A program made the position numbers and the translations under genes. Below the pieces are notes generated by a model. The model saw only the letters and a program-made list of their open reading frames with translations. It did not search any database and had not been told where the DNA came from. Positions 1 through 7,462 of a stretch of DNA of 56,825 nt are shown here, in pieces (the stretch's first letter is position 1; every line of letters begins with the position of its first letter). The stretch is from Microthrixaceae bacterium (GTDB lineage Bacteria > Actinomycetota > Acidimicrobiia > Acidimicrobiales > Microtrichaceae), in contig JAIBBP010000127.1 of assembly GCA_019694615.1 (NCBI GenBank), forward strand, positions 1 through 56,825. Direction: 5' to 3'.

Positions 1-1
1 T

Positions 2-1213
2 GCCTGCGACCCACTGCGACGAGTCCGTCACCACATCGAGGAGCCGTGGCTGGCGCACGCGATGAAGGTGCCCGCCGGCCGGGTGGTAGCCGGGCTCGCG
101 ACGATGGGCATCGAGGACCCGGCAGAACGGTCCCGTCAGTGGCCGCACGAATGGTCGGGAGGAATGCTCCAACGGGCGACGGTGCTGGCAGCAACGGCCC
201 ATGCTCCCCTCGTGACGCTGGCCGACGAGCCCACGAGCGCGCTCGACACCGAGTTGGCCGACGATGCTCTCGACCTCCTGTACCGCACGTGCTCAGCCCT
301 GCTGCTCGTGACCCACGACCTGGCACTGGCGAGCCGACACACCGACGACGTGGTGGTCCTCGACGCTGGCAGGATCGTCGAGCGTGGCCGATCCGACGTC
401 GTGCTCTCCGAACCGACACACGAAACCACCCGCCGCCTGATCCGTGCCGCCGTCCCCTTGCGGCGGGCTCCGGGAGGCGAGCCGCGTGATCGACCCGTGA
501 TTCTCAGGGCCGAGGGGGTTTCCAAGTCGTACCGCGCGAGGGGTGGACGGACCGTCGATGCGGTACAGCCGACGTCGCTGGACGTGCGGTCGGGCGAGGT
601 GATCGGAATCGTCGGTCGGTCCGGTTCGGGAAAATCGACGATGCTGCGGTTGCTGGCGGGGATAGAACGGCCCGACAGCGGGAGCGTGATGGCGGGCGAC
701 GACTCGATCTGGGGTCCGACCGGTCCGGTTCGGATGCCGCGACGGGGCTTCGCTATGCCGGTCCTCCAAGACCCCGTCGCGAGCCTCGACCAGCGATGGC
801 CCCTGTGGCGCACCCTCACCGAGCCACTGGTGATTGCTCGAGGGCGGATGTCGCGGCTGCAACGACGACGGATCGGGTCGGAGCAACTTGCCTCCCTGGG
901 CCTCCACGACATCGACGTGGAGCGTCTGCCCAGTTCGCTGTCGGTCGGCCAGTGTCAGCGGGTCGCAATCCTGCGGGCACTCATCGCCGACCCGGCCCTG
1001 GTGGTGGCCGACGAGCCGACGGCCAGCCTCGACGTCGAGGCCGCTGCAGCGGTGAGTGGTCTGCTCCGCCAGGCCGCGGACCGCGGCGCGGCGGTGATCG
1101 TCGTGTCTCACGATGAGGCGAGGTTGCGGTCCTACGCGGACCGGATCATGCAGATGGTCGACGGCGACCTGCGCGACGCTGAGCAGGTCGAGGTCGGGGA
1201 AGGGGTCGCGTGA
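2..1213 (+). CDS. Fused dual-domain ABC transporter ATPase, dipeptide/nickel type (5' partial)
   Basis: The reading frame is open to the window edge, so the N-terminus, including the first Walker A, is missing. What remains is the end of one ABC domain (signature WSGGMLQR, Walker B LADEPTSALD, H-loop VTHD) followed by a complete second domain with Walker A GRSGSGKST, a Q-loop QDPVASLD typical of Opp/Dpp ATPases, signature LSVGQCQR, Walker B VVADEPTASLD and H-loop VSHD. Such fusions combine DppD and DppF and energise uptake of peptides, nickel or metallophores from the cytoplasmic face. The stop overlaps the start of the FhuF-like gene (GTGA), so the two are cotranslated, which suggests import of a metal chelate. 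The substrate is inferred only. Confidence 0.88.
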   Translation, partial: ACDPLRRVRHHIEEPWLAHAMKVPAGRVVAGLATMGIEDPAERSRQWPHEWSGGMLQRATVLAATAHAPLVTLADEPTSALDTELADDALDLLYRTCSALLLVTHDLALASRHTDDVVVLDAGRIVERGRSDVVLSEPTHETTRRLIRAAVPLRRAPGGEPRDRPVILRAEGVSKSYRARGGRTVDAVQPTSLDVRSGEVIGIVGRSGSGKSTMLRLLAGIERPDSGSVMAGDDSIWGPTGPVRMPRRGFAMPVLQDPVASLDQRWPLWRTLTEPLVIARGRMSRLQRRRIGSEQLASLGLHDIDVERLPSSLSVGQCQRVAILRALIADPALVVADEPTASLDVEAAAAVSGLLRQAADRGAAVIVVSHDEARLRSYADRIMQMVDGDLRDAEQVEVGEGVA

Positions 1214-2088
1214 CCGGCGCGCAGACTCCGCGCCCAGCCAGCTCAGCCGAGCGGGTGCTCGCAGAGGTGCTGGAGCGGCTGCCCAGATCGGACCGGTGGC
1301 CCCTGGTTCCCGACGTGGGCGAGATCCTCGTGCCGGCGACCGCGATCGAGGACCCGGCGTGGCTCGCCGATCAACTCCGTCTGCGCGGCGAACGTTGGAA
1401 GACCGACGACCGACGGGTTCTGGCCACGCTGTGGTGGTATTCGGCGTCCCTGTGGATCGTCGGACCGACGCTCTCGTCGCTGGCCACCGGCGCGCGGTTG
1501 CTGTCGGGCGATCTCGACGACCTGGATCTGCACTGGTTGCCGGACAGCCGATTGACCGGCAGCACGTCGAGCCGGGTTCTTCACTCGGGCCCGGGTGTTG
1601 CGACGTCGGATCGCATCGTCGCTGCCGGGAACAGCCTTCGAGGAACCTACGACCGGGTCATCCCGCTGGTCGCGGCATCGGCCCGCATCGCCGCGCGACC
1701 GCTGTGGGCGATCGCCGCGGACGCGCTCGCCACGCGTCTGCTGAGCCTCGGGCGGTCACTCGACGCCATCGAGGCGGTTGTCGCGCTCCTCGACCCGTTG
1801 GCCGATGCGATCGGAGCGCCGTTGCCGCACGCCCACTATCGCCGTGATGGCGCAGAAGTGAGCACCTTGCGCTGCTCGTGCTGCCTGATCTACCTGGTGC
1901 CGGGTGAGCCCAAGTGCAGCGGGTGTCCGCGGCGCAACGTCGAGACGAGGCGTGCCCAGAACGAGGTCATGGTCATCTCATCGAGCGCATCGTCGACGAT
2001 CTCGGTGTCCGCTGCGCTGTTGCAATCGACGGTGATGCGGGGCTCGTCCCATGGAGACGGTCTCCCGAACGGGGCTAGCGCGGCCTAG
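1210..2088 (+). CDS. FhuF-like (2Fe-2S) ferric siderophore reductase
   Basis: A 292-residue protein whose recognisable signature is a C-terminal cysteine cluster (Cys222, 224, 225, 236 and 239; C-S-C-C...C-S-G-C), as in the FhuF family that reduces iron in siderophore complexes to release it in the cytoplasm. It starts with GTG overlapping the stop of the ABC ATPase, supporting joint work in iron-chelate uptake. FhuF proteins usually end shortly after the cysteine cluster; here about 50 further residues, rich in Ser and Ala, follow. That tail may be a lost stop or a genuine extension. It ends 7 bases before the convergent IclR gene. Confidence 0.72.
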   Translation: MTGAQTPRPASSAERVLAEVLERLPRSDRWPLVPDVGEILVPATAIEDPAWLADQLRLRGERWKTDDRRVLATLWWYSASLWIVGPTLSSLATGARLLSGDLDDLDLHWLPDSRLTGSTSSRVLHSGPGVATSDRIVAAGNSLRGTYDRVIPLVAASARIAARPLWAIAADALATRLLSLGRSLDAIEAVVALLDPLADAIGAPLPHAHYRRDGAEVSTLRCSCCLIYLVPGEPKCSGCPRRNVETRRAQNEVMVISSSASSTISVSAALLQSTVMRGSSHGDGLPNGASAA

Positions 2089-2095
2089 CGAGCGG

Positions 2096-2923
2096 CTACA
2101 CCCCGCCCGCGACGAGTGACGGACGGTGGGAGAACCGCGCATTCCAGATGTTGGTCGCGGTGTCCTGCACGAGGCGCGTCATCGAGTCCCAGTCGATGCG
2201 ACTGATCGGGCCAGTGACCGACACGGCACCGATCGCCCGCCCTGAGTTCCGGATGGGAGCGGCCACGCACCCCAGGCCCTCGTACGCCTCCTGTCGGTCG
2301 AATGCAATGCCGTTGGTGCGGATGCGGTCCAGGTCGTCGCACAATGCCGCGCCGGTCGACAGTGTCGTCGCGGTGCGGGCAGCGAGCTCCGAGCCGCAGA
2401 CCTCTTCGGCGGCGAGCTCGTCGAATGCCAGCATCGCCTTGCCGAGCCCGGTGCAGTAAGCGGGCATGCGGCCACCTTGGCGTGTGGGCAGGCGATAGCC
2501 GCCGACAACCACGCGCTCTAGGTACACAACCTCGTCGCCGTCCAAAACGCCGAGCTGCACCGCCAAGCCGGTGCGGCCCGCCAGCGCGTGGAGGTGCGGC
2601 ACTGCGGGGTCACGGAGCTGGCTCTGGTTGGCGGCGAGACCACCCAGCTCGAACAACCGCATGCCGACGCGGTAGCCGCGCGGATCGCGTTCGAGCCACC
2701 CCATCGTCTTGAGCTGCTCAGCGAGGCGGTGCGCCGTCGACTTCGGGAGACCCGAGCGGCGGCTGAGGTCGACCAGGGAGAGCACCGGTTCGGCCTGATC
2801 GAAGGAATCCATGATCGCAGCGATGCGACCGACCAGGCTTCGGCCGCTGTCCTCCCCGGCTCCTGCGTCGCCGCCGGCATCGCTGCCAACCAGCGCCTCG
2901 ATCCGTTCGTTGATGTCGGTCAC
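2096..2923 (-). CDS. IclR family transcriptional regulator
   Basis: An N-terminal winged helix-turn-helix (LSLVDLSRRSGLPKSTAHR) is followed by an IclR effector domain (VVYLERVVVGGYRLPTRQGG, then TGLGKAMLAF, and near the end GLGCVAAPIRNSGRAIGAVS). IclR proteins sense small carboxylates or aromatics and control nearby catabolic operons. I chose the GTG at 2923 because a G-rich ribosome-binding site precedes it; an ATG at 2965, overlapping the VOC gene by 8 bases, would add 14 residues. It is the last gene of a Rieske/VOC/IclR operon. The palindrome at 2951-2966 lies at its start and recurs at two other promoters in the window, making it a candidate operator. Confidence 0.9.
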   Translation of the reverse strand: MTDINERIEALVGSDAGGDAGAGEDSGRSLVGRIAAIMDSFDQAEPVLSLVDLSRRSGLPKSTAHRLAEQLKTMGWLERDPRGYRVGMRLFELGGLAANQSQLRDPAVPHLHALAGRTGLAVQLGVLDGDEVVYLERVVVGGYRLPTRQGGRMPAYCTGLGKAMLAFDELAAEEVCGSELAARTATTLSTGAALCDDLDRIRTNGIAFDRQEAYEGLGCVAAPIRNSGRAIGAVSVTGPISRIDWDSMTRLVQDTATNIWNARFSHRPSLVAGGV

Positions 2924-2950
2924 CTCAGGCCCCCCTGATGTCGAGTACGA

Positions 2951-2966
2951 AAAGAGGTTACTCATT
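2951..2966. promoter_or_regulatory. Candidate operator, AAAGAG-N4-CTCATT
   Basis: Imperfect palindrome at the start of the IclR gene, matching the better palindromes at 8677-8692 and 15686-15701. It could be an IclR autoregulatory site. The link to IclR is inference from position. Confidence 0.35.
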
Positions 2967-3500
2967 TGAGCGGGCTTCGAGCAACGCGAGCAGACGCGCC
3001 ATCCCGGGGCCCAGCTCCATCACCTCGACACGGTGGCCCAGCTCGGCAGTGAGGTCGAGGTAACCGAATCGGATCGACCCCTCCATCTCACCGTGCTGTT
3101 CCCACGTTCGGCCGATCGACTCGATAAGCCGCGTCGCTTCGTCGAGGTCGTCGACGCGAACGCCGATGTGATGGAACGTCGCCGGCGCCCCCGGCCGGAT
3201 GCCCTTCCGATACATCTCGACAGCGCCGCTCACCGGTCGGATCAGCTCGATGTTGGTCCGCCCCGCGTTCACCAGCGCGACGTCGATGGTCCACTCCACT
3301 GCCGGTTCCCCACCGACGACGACGTGACCGCCCATGGACGAGCCGAGCATCACCTGACACTGCGACGTGCCGAGCGACGACTGCAACCACGACACGCCGG
3401 CGTCGAGATCGTCGGTGACATACGCCAGCTGGATGACGTCGCGCAGCAGGTCGCTCAGCGTCCGAAGGGGGGACGCTCGGCGGCTGTTGTCGTCAGTCAT
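2958..3500 (-). CDS. VOC (glyoxalase/dioxygenase superfamily) protein
   Basis: A 180-residue protein with the vicinal-oxygen-chelate pattern: an N-terminal half starting DVIQLAYVTDDLDAGVSWL and a second beta-alpha-beta unit beginning FHHIGVRVDDLDEATRLIE, ending in a strand that carries a Glu (HRVEVMEL). VOC proteins bind a divalent metal and include ring-cleavage dioxygenases, epimerases and lactoylglutathione lyases; the specific reaction is not evident. It overlaps the upstream Rieske gene and the downstream IclR gene by 8 bases each, so all three are likely one transcript. A role in handling the product of the Rieske oxygenase is plausible. Confidence 0.75.
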   Translation of the reverse strand: MTDDNSRRASPLRTLSDLLRDVIQLAYVTDDLDAGVSWLQSSLGTSQCQVMLGSSMGGHVVVGGEPAVEWTIDVALVNAGRTNIELIRPVSGAVEMYRKGIRPGAPATFHHIGVRVDDLDEATRLIESIGRTWEQHGEMEGSIRFGYLDLTAELGHRVEVMELGPGMARLLALLEARSNE

Positions 3501-4926
3501 CGGCCCACAGGTAGCGGTCGGCGACGCGGTGCTGGTTGTAGATCGTCATTTCCTGCTCGGTACTGAGGCGATGCCCATCGAAGCTCGGTGAGTGCATCCC
3601 GATGGTCACGTTCTCGGTGTTCTCGAAATCCTGCGTGAGAATCTGCCCGATGTCTCCCTGGCGATAGTCCTCGAAGAACTGCGGCTCGACCTCCCACTTG
3701 TCGTCGTATCGGGCAACGGGGACCTGTTCGAGGCACATGACTTCGAAGAGGCTGCGATTGGGATCGGCACCCTGTGGCCGCGACCGGTACACCAGCGCCG
3801 CGCCCTGGTTCGGCAGGACGATCGTGTTCGGGAACACGTGCCACGCCGTACCGGCACGAGCCCACTCTTCGGGTGTGATGTCGGCCCAGTCGAGACCGTC
3901 CTCGATCGCGAGTTGGCGGTAGAGGTCGAGGTGGTGCTTGCCGGCGTTCGACCCCTCGGGGATCTCGGACTCACGGAGCAGCTGTGCGGCTCGCACGCTT
4001 CGCTCGGTTTCCAGGCCGCGCAGCGCGTCGTAGATGTACTCGACCGCCCCCGCTATGGCCTCCCGCGGGTCCTCGCCGCGGGCGCCCGGGCGGCGGGTCG
4101 GATCCTTGTCGAGCCGGCTCGACTGGCGTTGCTTCACGCCGAGGCTCTGGTACATCGAGTGGCGCTCGTAGACCGAGGTCGGGGACCAGCTCCGGAGCGT
4201 CTCGATCTCCTTGACCGTCGCCGGGTTGTCGTTGGTCCGGTCGGGGCGGTTGAGCTGCGGGTGGGTTCCCGGGATGTGGTAGCCCTCGAGAAACGCGTCG
4301 AGCACCGTCTTCCAGTTGCACGGAGCAATCGTCGCCTTGTACCAGCGTACGCGCATGTTCTCGAGGTGGAACGGCTCCATCACCGACGGGATCGGGTCGA
4401 GATAGTCGAGGAGGGGAGGCGCATCGTCGTCCATCGTGATGAAGACGAATCCACCCCATTGATCGAGACGAACCGGCTGCAACCCGAGGTCATCGTCGGA
4501 CCGGGGCACGAACTCCTCGGGGTCGAGCTGGAGACGAATGGTGCCGTCGAGGTTCCATCGCCAACCGTGGAACGGGCAGATGATCGAGCCGACCCGCCCG
4601 CGCCCGGTAGCGAGGCGCGTGCCTCGGTGTCGACAGGCGTTGTGGTACGCCCGGATCGAGTTCTTGCCTTCCCGCACGATCAGGATCGACGCGTCCCCGA
4701 TTCGGTACTCGATGTAGCTGCCGATGCTCGGCAGCTCCTCGGCACGACAGGCCATGAGCCAGGCGCGCGGAAAGAGCCGCTGGAGTTCGCGCTGTTGGAA
4801 GTCGGGGTCGAGGTAACGAGCCTTGGGGATGAACGCCGGGCCGAGGCGGTAGCGCTCGGGCACGTCCGCGGGATCGATGTCACCGTCGAAGGTCGGTGAC
4901 GCTTGACAGAGCAGTTCGTCGGTCAC
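3493..4926 (-). CDS. Rieske non-heme iron ring-hydroxylating oxygenase, alpha subunit
   Basis: A 477-residue oxygenase component. The Rieske 2Fe-2S ligands are visible as Cys98-x-His100 (CRHRG) and Cys117-x2-His120 (CPFHGW). The mononuclear-iron motif follows as EGYHIPGTHPQL (His-x4-His). Such enzymes dihydroxylate or monooxygenate aromatic or alicyclic rings using electrons from a reductase; no beta subunit is adjacent, and the KshB-like reductase at 40.5-41.6 kb could serve it. The GTG at 4926 is preferred because GAGGTAGG lies just upstream; an ATG at 4962 would add 12 residues. It is the first gene of the Rieske/VOC/IclR operon. Confidence 0.92.
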   Translation of the reverse strand: MTDELLCQASPTFDGDIDPADVPERYRLGPAFIPKARYLDPDFQQRELQRLFPRAWLMACRAEELPSIGSYIEYRIGDASILIVREGKNSIRAYHNACRHRGTRLATGRGRVGSIICPFHGWRWNLDGTIRLQLDPEEFVPRSDDDLGLQPVRLDQWGGFVFITMDDDAPPLLDYLDPIPSVMEPFHLENMRVRWYKATIAPCNWKTVLDAFLEGYHIPGTHPQLNRPDRTNDNPATVKEIETLRSWSPTSVYERHSMYQSLGVKQRQSSRLDKDPTRRPGARGEDPREAIAGAVEYIYDALRGLETERSVRAAQLLRESEIPEGSNAGKHHLDLYRQLAIEDGLDWADITPEEWARAGTAWHVFPNTIVLPNQGAALVYRSRPQGADPNRSLFEVMCLEQVPVARYDDKWEVEPQFFEDYRQGDIGQILTQDFENTENVTIGMHSPSFDGHRLSTEQEMTIYNQHRVADRYLWADD

Positions 4927-5014
4927 GCCTACCTCATAACCCGACGGCCGTCGAACGATCAACCGACCGTGCCATCGGCCGGGATGTCGGTGACTCCGGC
5001 TCGGTGGGGGCCTC

Positions 5015-5020
5015 TAGTGT
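5015..5020 (+). promoter_or_regulatory. -10 box TAGTGT of a probable leaderless promoter
   Basis: TAGTGT lies seven bases before the ATG at 5028, so transcription would begin at or next to the start codon. The same spacing is seen at other genes of the window. Confidence 0.45.
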
Positions 5021-5027
5021 CGCCGCG

Positions 5028-5564
5028 ATGGACTCGGGCGCCGACACTGACGTACTCCGTACGCTGGCCGATCGACAGGCCATCGTCGACTGTCTCCACC
5101 GCTACGCCCGAGGTGTCGACCGTGGCGACGAGGACTTGCTGAGGTCGGCGTACCACACCGACGCGATCGAGGATCACGGCGCGTATGTCGGCGGGGTCGA
5201 CGGCCTCGTCGAGTTCCTCGGAAAAGCACACCGGGCCTTCGACGCCTACCAGCGGTACGTCACCAATACGCACATCGACCTCGACGGTGACGATGCCCAT
5301 GTCGAGAGCTACTACATCTGCGTACTTCGAGACGACGATGCTGGGCGCACGCTGGTGAACGGCGGGCGTTACGTCGACCGTTTCGAGCGACGGGCGGGGG
5401 AGTGGCGGATCGCCCGGCGGGTTGTGGTCATGGAGTGGGAGTACTCCGTCGAGGGTGGTGCGCCCCGCTACCCGGTCACTCTGCCGGCGCGGCGTGACCG
5501 CGACGACGTGTCGTACCGGCGCCCTCTCGACGTGGACCGCGATCCCCGAGCACCCGTTCTGTGA
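5028..5564 (+). CDS. NTF2/SnoaL-like protein
   Basis: A 178-residue protein of the SnoaL-like cone fold. Characteristic stretches are RQAIVDCLHRYARGVDRGDEDLL near residue 20 (long N-terminal helix), YHTDAIEDHGAYVGG, and the C-terminal strand WRIARRVVVMEW. Members act as small dehydratases, isomerases, cyclases or beta subunits for ring-modifying enzymes; the reaction cannot be assigned. The ATG at 5028 is chosen because a -10 box sits seven bases upstream and the fold begins there. It is transcribed divergently from the Rieske operon, so it may act on the same pathway. Its stop lies inside a strong palindrome. Confidence 0.78.
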   Translation: MDSGADTDVLRTLADRQAIVDCLHRYARGVDRGDEDLLRSAYHTDAIEDHGAYVGGVDGLVEFLGKAHRAFDAYQRYVTNTHIDLDGDDAHVESYYICVLRDDDAGRTLVNGGRYVDRFERRAGEWRIARRVVVMEWEYSVEGGAPRYPVTLPARRDRDDVSYRRPLDVDRDPRAPVL

Positions 5565-5604
5565 TGCGAGGCCGCCCCTCCAGGGGCGGCCTCGCATCAC
5601 AGAA
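5557..5604. terminator. Bidirectional palindromic terminator
   Basis: Two perfectly complementary 22-base arms (5557-5578 and 5583-5604) separated by a 4-base loop lie between convergent genes. The TGA of the NTF2-like gene is inside the left arm. There is no U tract, as is usual in actinobacteria. Its 10-base segment TGTGATGCGA recurs in the hairpin at 7401-7458. Confidence 0.8.
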
Positions 5605-5627
5605 GCGGTGAGCGGCGGGTGATGTGG

Positions 5628-6548
5628 TCAGCGCAGGAGGAACTCCAGGACCACCCGCTCGAACTCGGCCTTGCGCTCGATCATCGCCCAGTGGCCGCAG
5701 TCGGGGAACACGTGGACCTCGCAGTTGCGGATGACTCGTAGCGGGATCAGAACGTTGTCGAGCGGCGTGACCCGGTCGTCACGGCCCCACGTCACCAGGG
5801 TCGGCGCCCTGACTCTGGCCAGTGTGGCGACCTGATCGGGTGCGCCCAGCGGTGCGCGCCGCATCGCCGCGAGCACCTTCGGATTGAACATGCGACGCAC
5901 GTCGTCGAGCGCGCCCGGCTGATTGGCGGTGCGCCATCGCATCTCGACGAACTCGTCGGTGAGGATGGCGGGGTCGAACACCATCGACTCCATCCAGGCG
6001 ATCAGCCGATCCCTGGTCGGGTCCTCGACGAACTGCACCAACAGCTTCACGCCCTCGGGAGGGCTGGGACTGAACAGCGCGACGCCGAGGCCGCCGATCG
6101 TGACGAGACGGTCGACCCTCTCAGGATGCGCCGCAGCGACGCGGGCGGCGACGTTGCCGCCCATCGAGTTGCCGAGGATCGAGACGCGGTCAATGCCTAG
6201 AGCGTCGAGGAGATCGGTGACGGCACCGGGAGCAACCGCCAACGGATTGTCCGCACACGAGTAGCTGGTGCCGAACCCGGGGAAGTCCAGTGCGATCACC
6301 CGGAAGTGCGGGGCGAACGCTGCGAGGTTGTCGCCGAAGTTCGCCCAGGCGCTCACGCCCGGACCGGAGCCGTGCAGGAGAAGTAGGGGCGGACGCCCGT
6401 GCGCGGCCACGTCGTGCGCGGCCACGTCGTGCGGACGGTCGTCCACGTCGTGATAGTGGAGCGTGCCGGCTTCCGTCTCGACGGTGTGGCTGGTGGCGTC
6501 GAAGGTGGGGGGTTCAGATGTGGTACCGATGTGCGCAAGGTAGGCCAC
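5628..6548 (-). CDS. Alpha/beta hydrolase, meta-cleavage-product hydrolase type
   Basis: A 306-residue alpha/beta-hydrolase. The oxyanion loop HGSGPGVSAWANF, the nucleophile elbow GNSMGG, the acid-bearing loop GRDDRVTPLD and the final His in CGHWAMIE together match carbon-carbon bond hydrolases such as BphD, MhpC and HsaD. These cleave ring-opened diketo acids made by extradiol dioxygenases. No obvious extradiol dioxygenase is adjacent, so another ester or C-C substrate is possible. A 15-base tandem duplication near the N-terminus gives a repeated DVAAH. It is convergent with the NTF2-like gene and divergent from the SDR at 6631. Confidence 0.85.
   Translation of the reverse strand: MAYLAHIGTTSEPPTFDATSHTVETEAGTLHYHDVDDRPHDVAAHDVAAHGRPPLLLLHGSGPGVSAWANFGDNLAAFAPHFRVIALDFPGFGTSYSCADNPLAVAPGAVTDLLDALGIDRVSILGNSMGGNVAARVAAAHPERVDRLVTIGGLGVALFSPSPPEGVKLLVQFVEDPTRDRLIAWMESMVFDPAILTDEFVEMRWRTANQPGALDDVRRMFNPKVLAAMRRAPLGAPDQVATLARVRAPTLVTWGRDDRVTPLDNVLIPLRVIRNCEVHVFPDCGHWAMIERKAEFERVVLEFLLR
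6401..6430. repeat. 15-base tandem duplication within the hydrolase gene
   Basis: Two identical copies of GCGCGGCCACGTCGT sit head to tail and keep the reading frame, adding five residues in a surface-like N-terminal loop. Confidence 0.8.
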
Positions 6549-6630
6549 TCACCGCGTCGAGGTCGGCCGATGTCCCGCTGATCGGGAGGTCGGTTGAGGA
6601 GCCGGCTCGGTTGTGGGGAAAGGTGTCGAC

Positions 6631-7374
6631 ATGAGCACGCGGAGGGTTGTCGCCATCCTTGGGGCCGGGGGAGCGTTGGGCGGAGCGATCTCCGCTCGGC
6701 TGGCGAGCGAGGCCGACACCGATCTGGTGTTGAGCGACATGTCGGAGGACTCGCTCGGATCGACGCTTGGCGCACTCGCCGGAGCTGCGGGTTCGGTCGA
6801 GACGATGGTCGCCGACGTCACCGTTCAAGCCGACGTTGACGCGGTGGTCGCACGGGCCGTCGAGCGCTTCGGTCGCCTCGACGTCGTGATCGGCAATGCC
6901 GGAGTCCTCTCGCCGAACGGCCGGATCCACAACCTCGACGACGAGGACTGGGATCGGGCGTTCAGGGTGAACGTCATGGGCTCGGTCCACGTCGTGAAGT
7001 CGGCGGTCGGGGCGATGCGATCGAACGGGGGCGGTTCGATCGTGTTGACGGCGTCGGTGGCGGGCATGACGGCGTGGAGCCACGCCGGGCCGTACTGCGT
7101 GACCAAGGCGGGAATCATCGAGCTCGCCAAGGTCGCGGCCGTCGAGTACGCCAAGGATCGCATTCGCGTGAACTGTGTGTGCCCCGGCACGTTCCGCTCT
7201 GCGATCCACGAGGGGCTACCGGACGAGGCGCTCGATGCGATCGCGGTCAAACACCCGCTGGGGCTCGGATCCGCGGGCGACGTCGCCGGTGCGTACGCCT
7301 ACCTTGCGAGCGACGCGTCTCGGTGGACGACCGGATCGGCGATCGTCGTAGACGGCGGCTACACCGCGCCGTGA
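6631..7374 (+). CDS. Short-chain dehydrogenase/reductase
   Basis: A 247-residue SDR with the nucleotide-binding glycine motif GAGGALGG, the NAG segment (IGNAGVLS), the catalytic Ser in LTASVAG and the catalytic Tyr-x3-Lys (YCVTK). It should oxidise or reduce an alcohol/ketone with NAD(P). The ATG at 6631 has a purine-rich ribosome-binding site (GGGGAAAGG) ahead; an in-frame GTG at 6613 would add six residues. It is divergent from the hydrolase and may share control with it. Confidence 0.88.
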   Translation: MSTRRVVAILGAGGALGGAISARLASEADTDLVLSDMSEDSLGSTLGALAGAAGSVETMVADVTVQADVDAVVARAVERFGRLDVVIGNAGVLSPNGRIHNLDDEDWDRAFRVNVMGSVHVVKSAVGAMRSNGGGSIVLTASVAGMTAWSHAGPYCVTKAGIIELAKVAAVEYAKDRIRVNCVCPGTFRSAIHEGLPDEALDAIAVKHPLGLGSAGDVAGAYAYLASDASRWTTGSAIVVDGGYTAP

Positions 7375-7400
7375 CCCGACGGATGTGGCGCCTCGCCAGC

Positions 7401-7458
7401 CCCCGAAATGTGATGCGACGCAATCGCGAAACCGCACACCTCGCAGCACATTTCGAGG
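7401..7458. terminator. Imperfect palindromic terminator
   Basis: Arms 7401-7418 and 7441-7458 pair with two or three mismatches around a loop of about 22 bases, between the convergent SDR and ACAD genes. It shares TGTGATGCGA with the palindrome at 5557-5604. Confidence 0.6.
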
Positions 7459-7462
7459 TGGG

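Noticed and set aside
1960..2088. A minus-strand remnant gene opposite the FhuF tail
   Set aside because: One antisense frame reads as a plausible peptide, but it has no start codon, ribosome-binding site or recognisable family, so it cannot be supported.
2958..2966. ATG at 2965 as the IclR start
   Set aside because: It has no good ribosome-binding site, while GTG 2923 follows a strong G-rich one. It remains a possible alternative.
3592..4899. A 435-residue plus-strand protein opposite the Rieske gene
   Set aside because: It is the antisense shadow of a gene with clear Rieske motifs and has no recognisable domain. Several similar long antisense frames were dismissed for the same reason.
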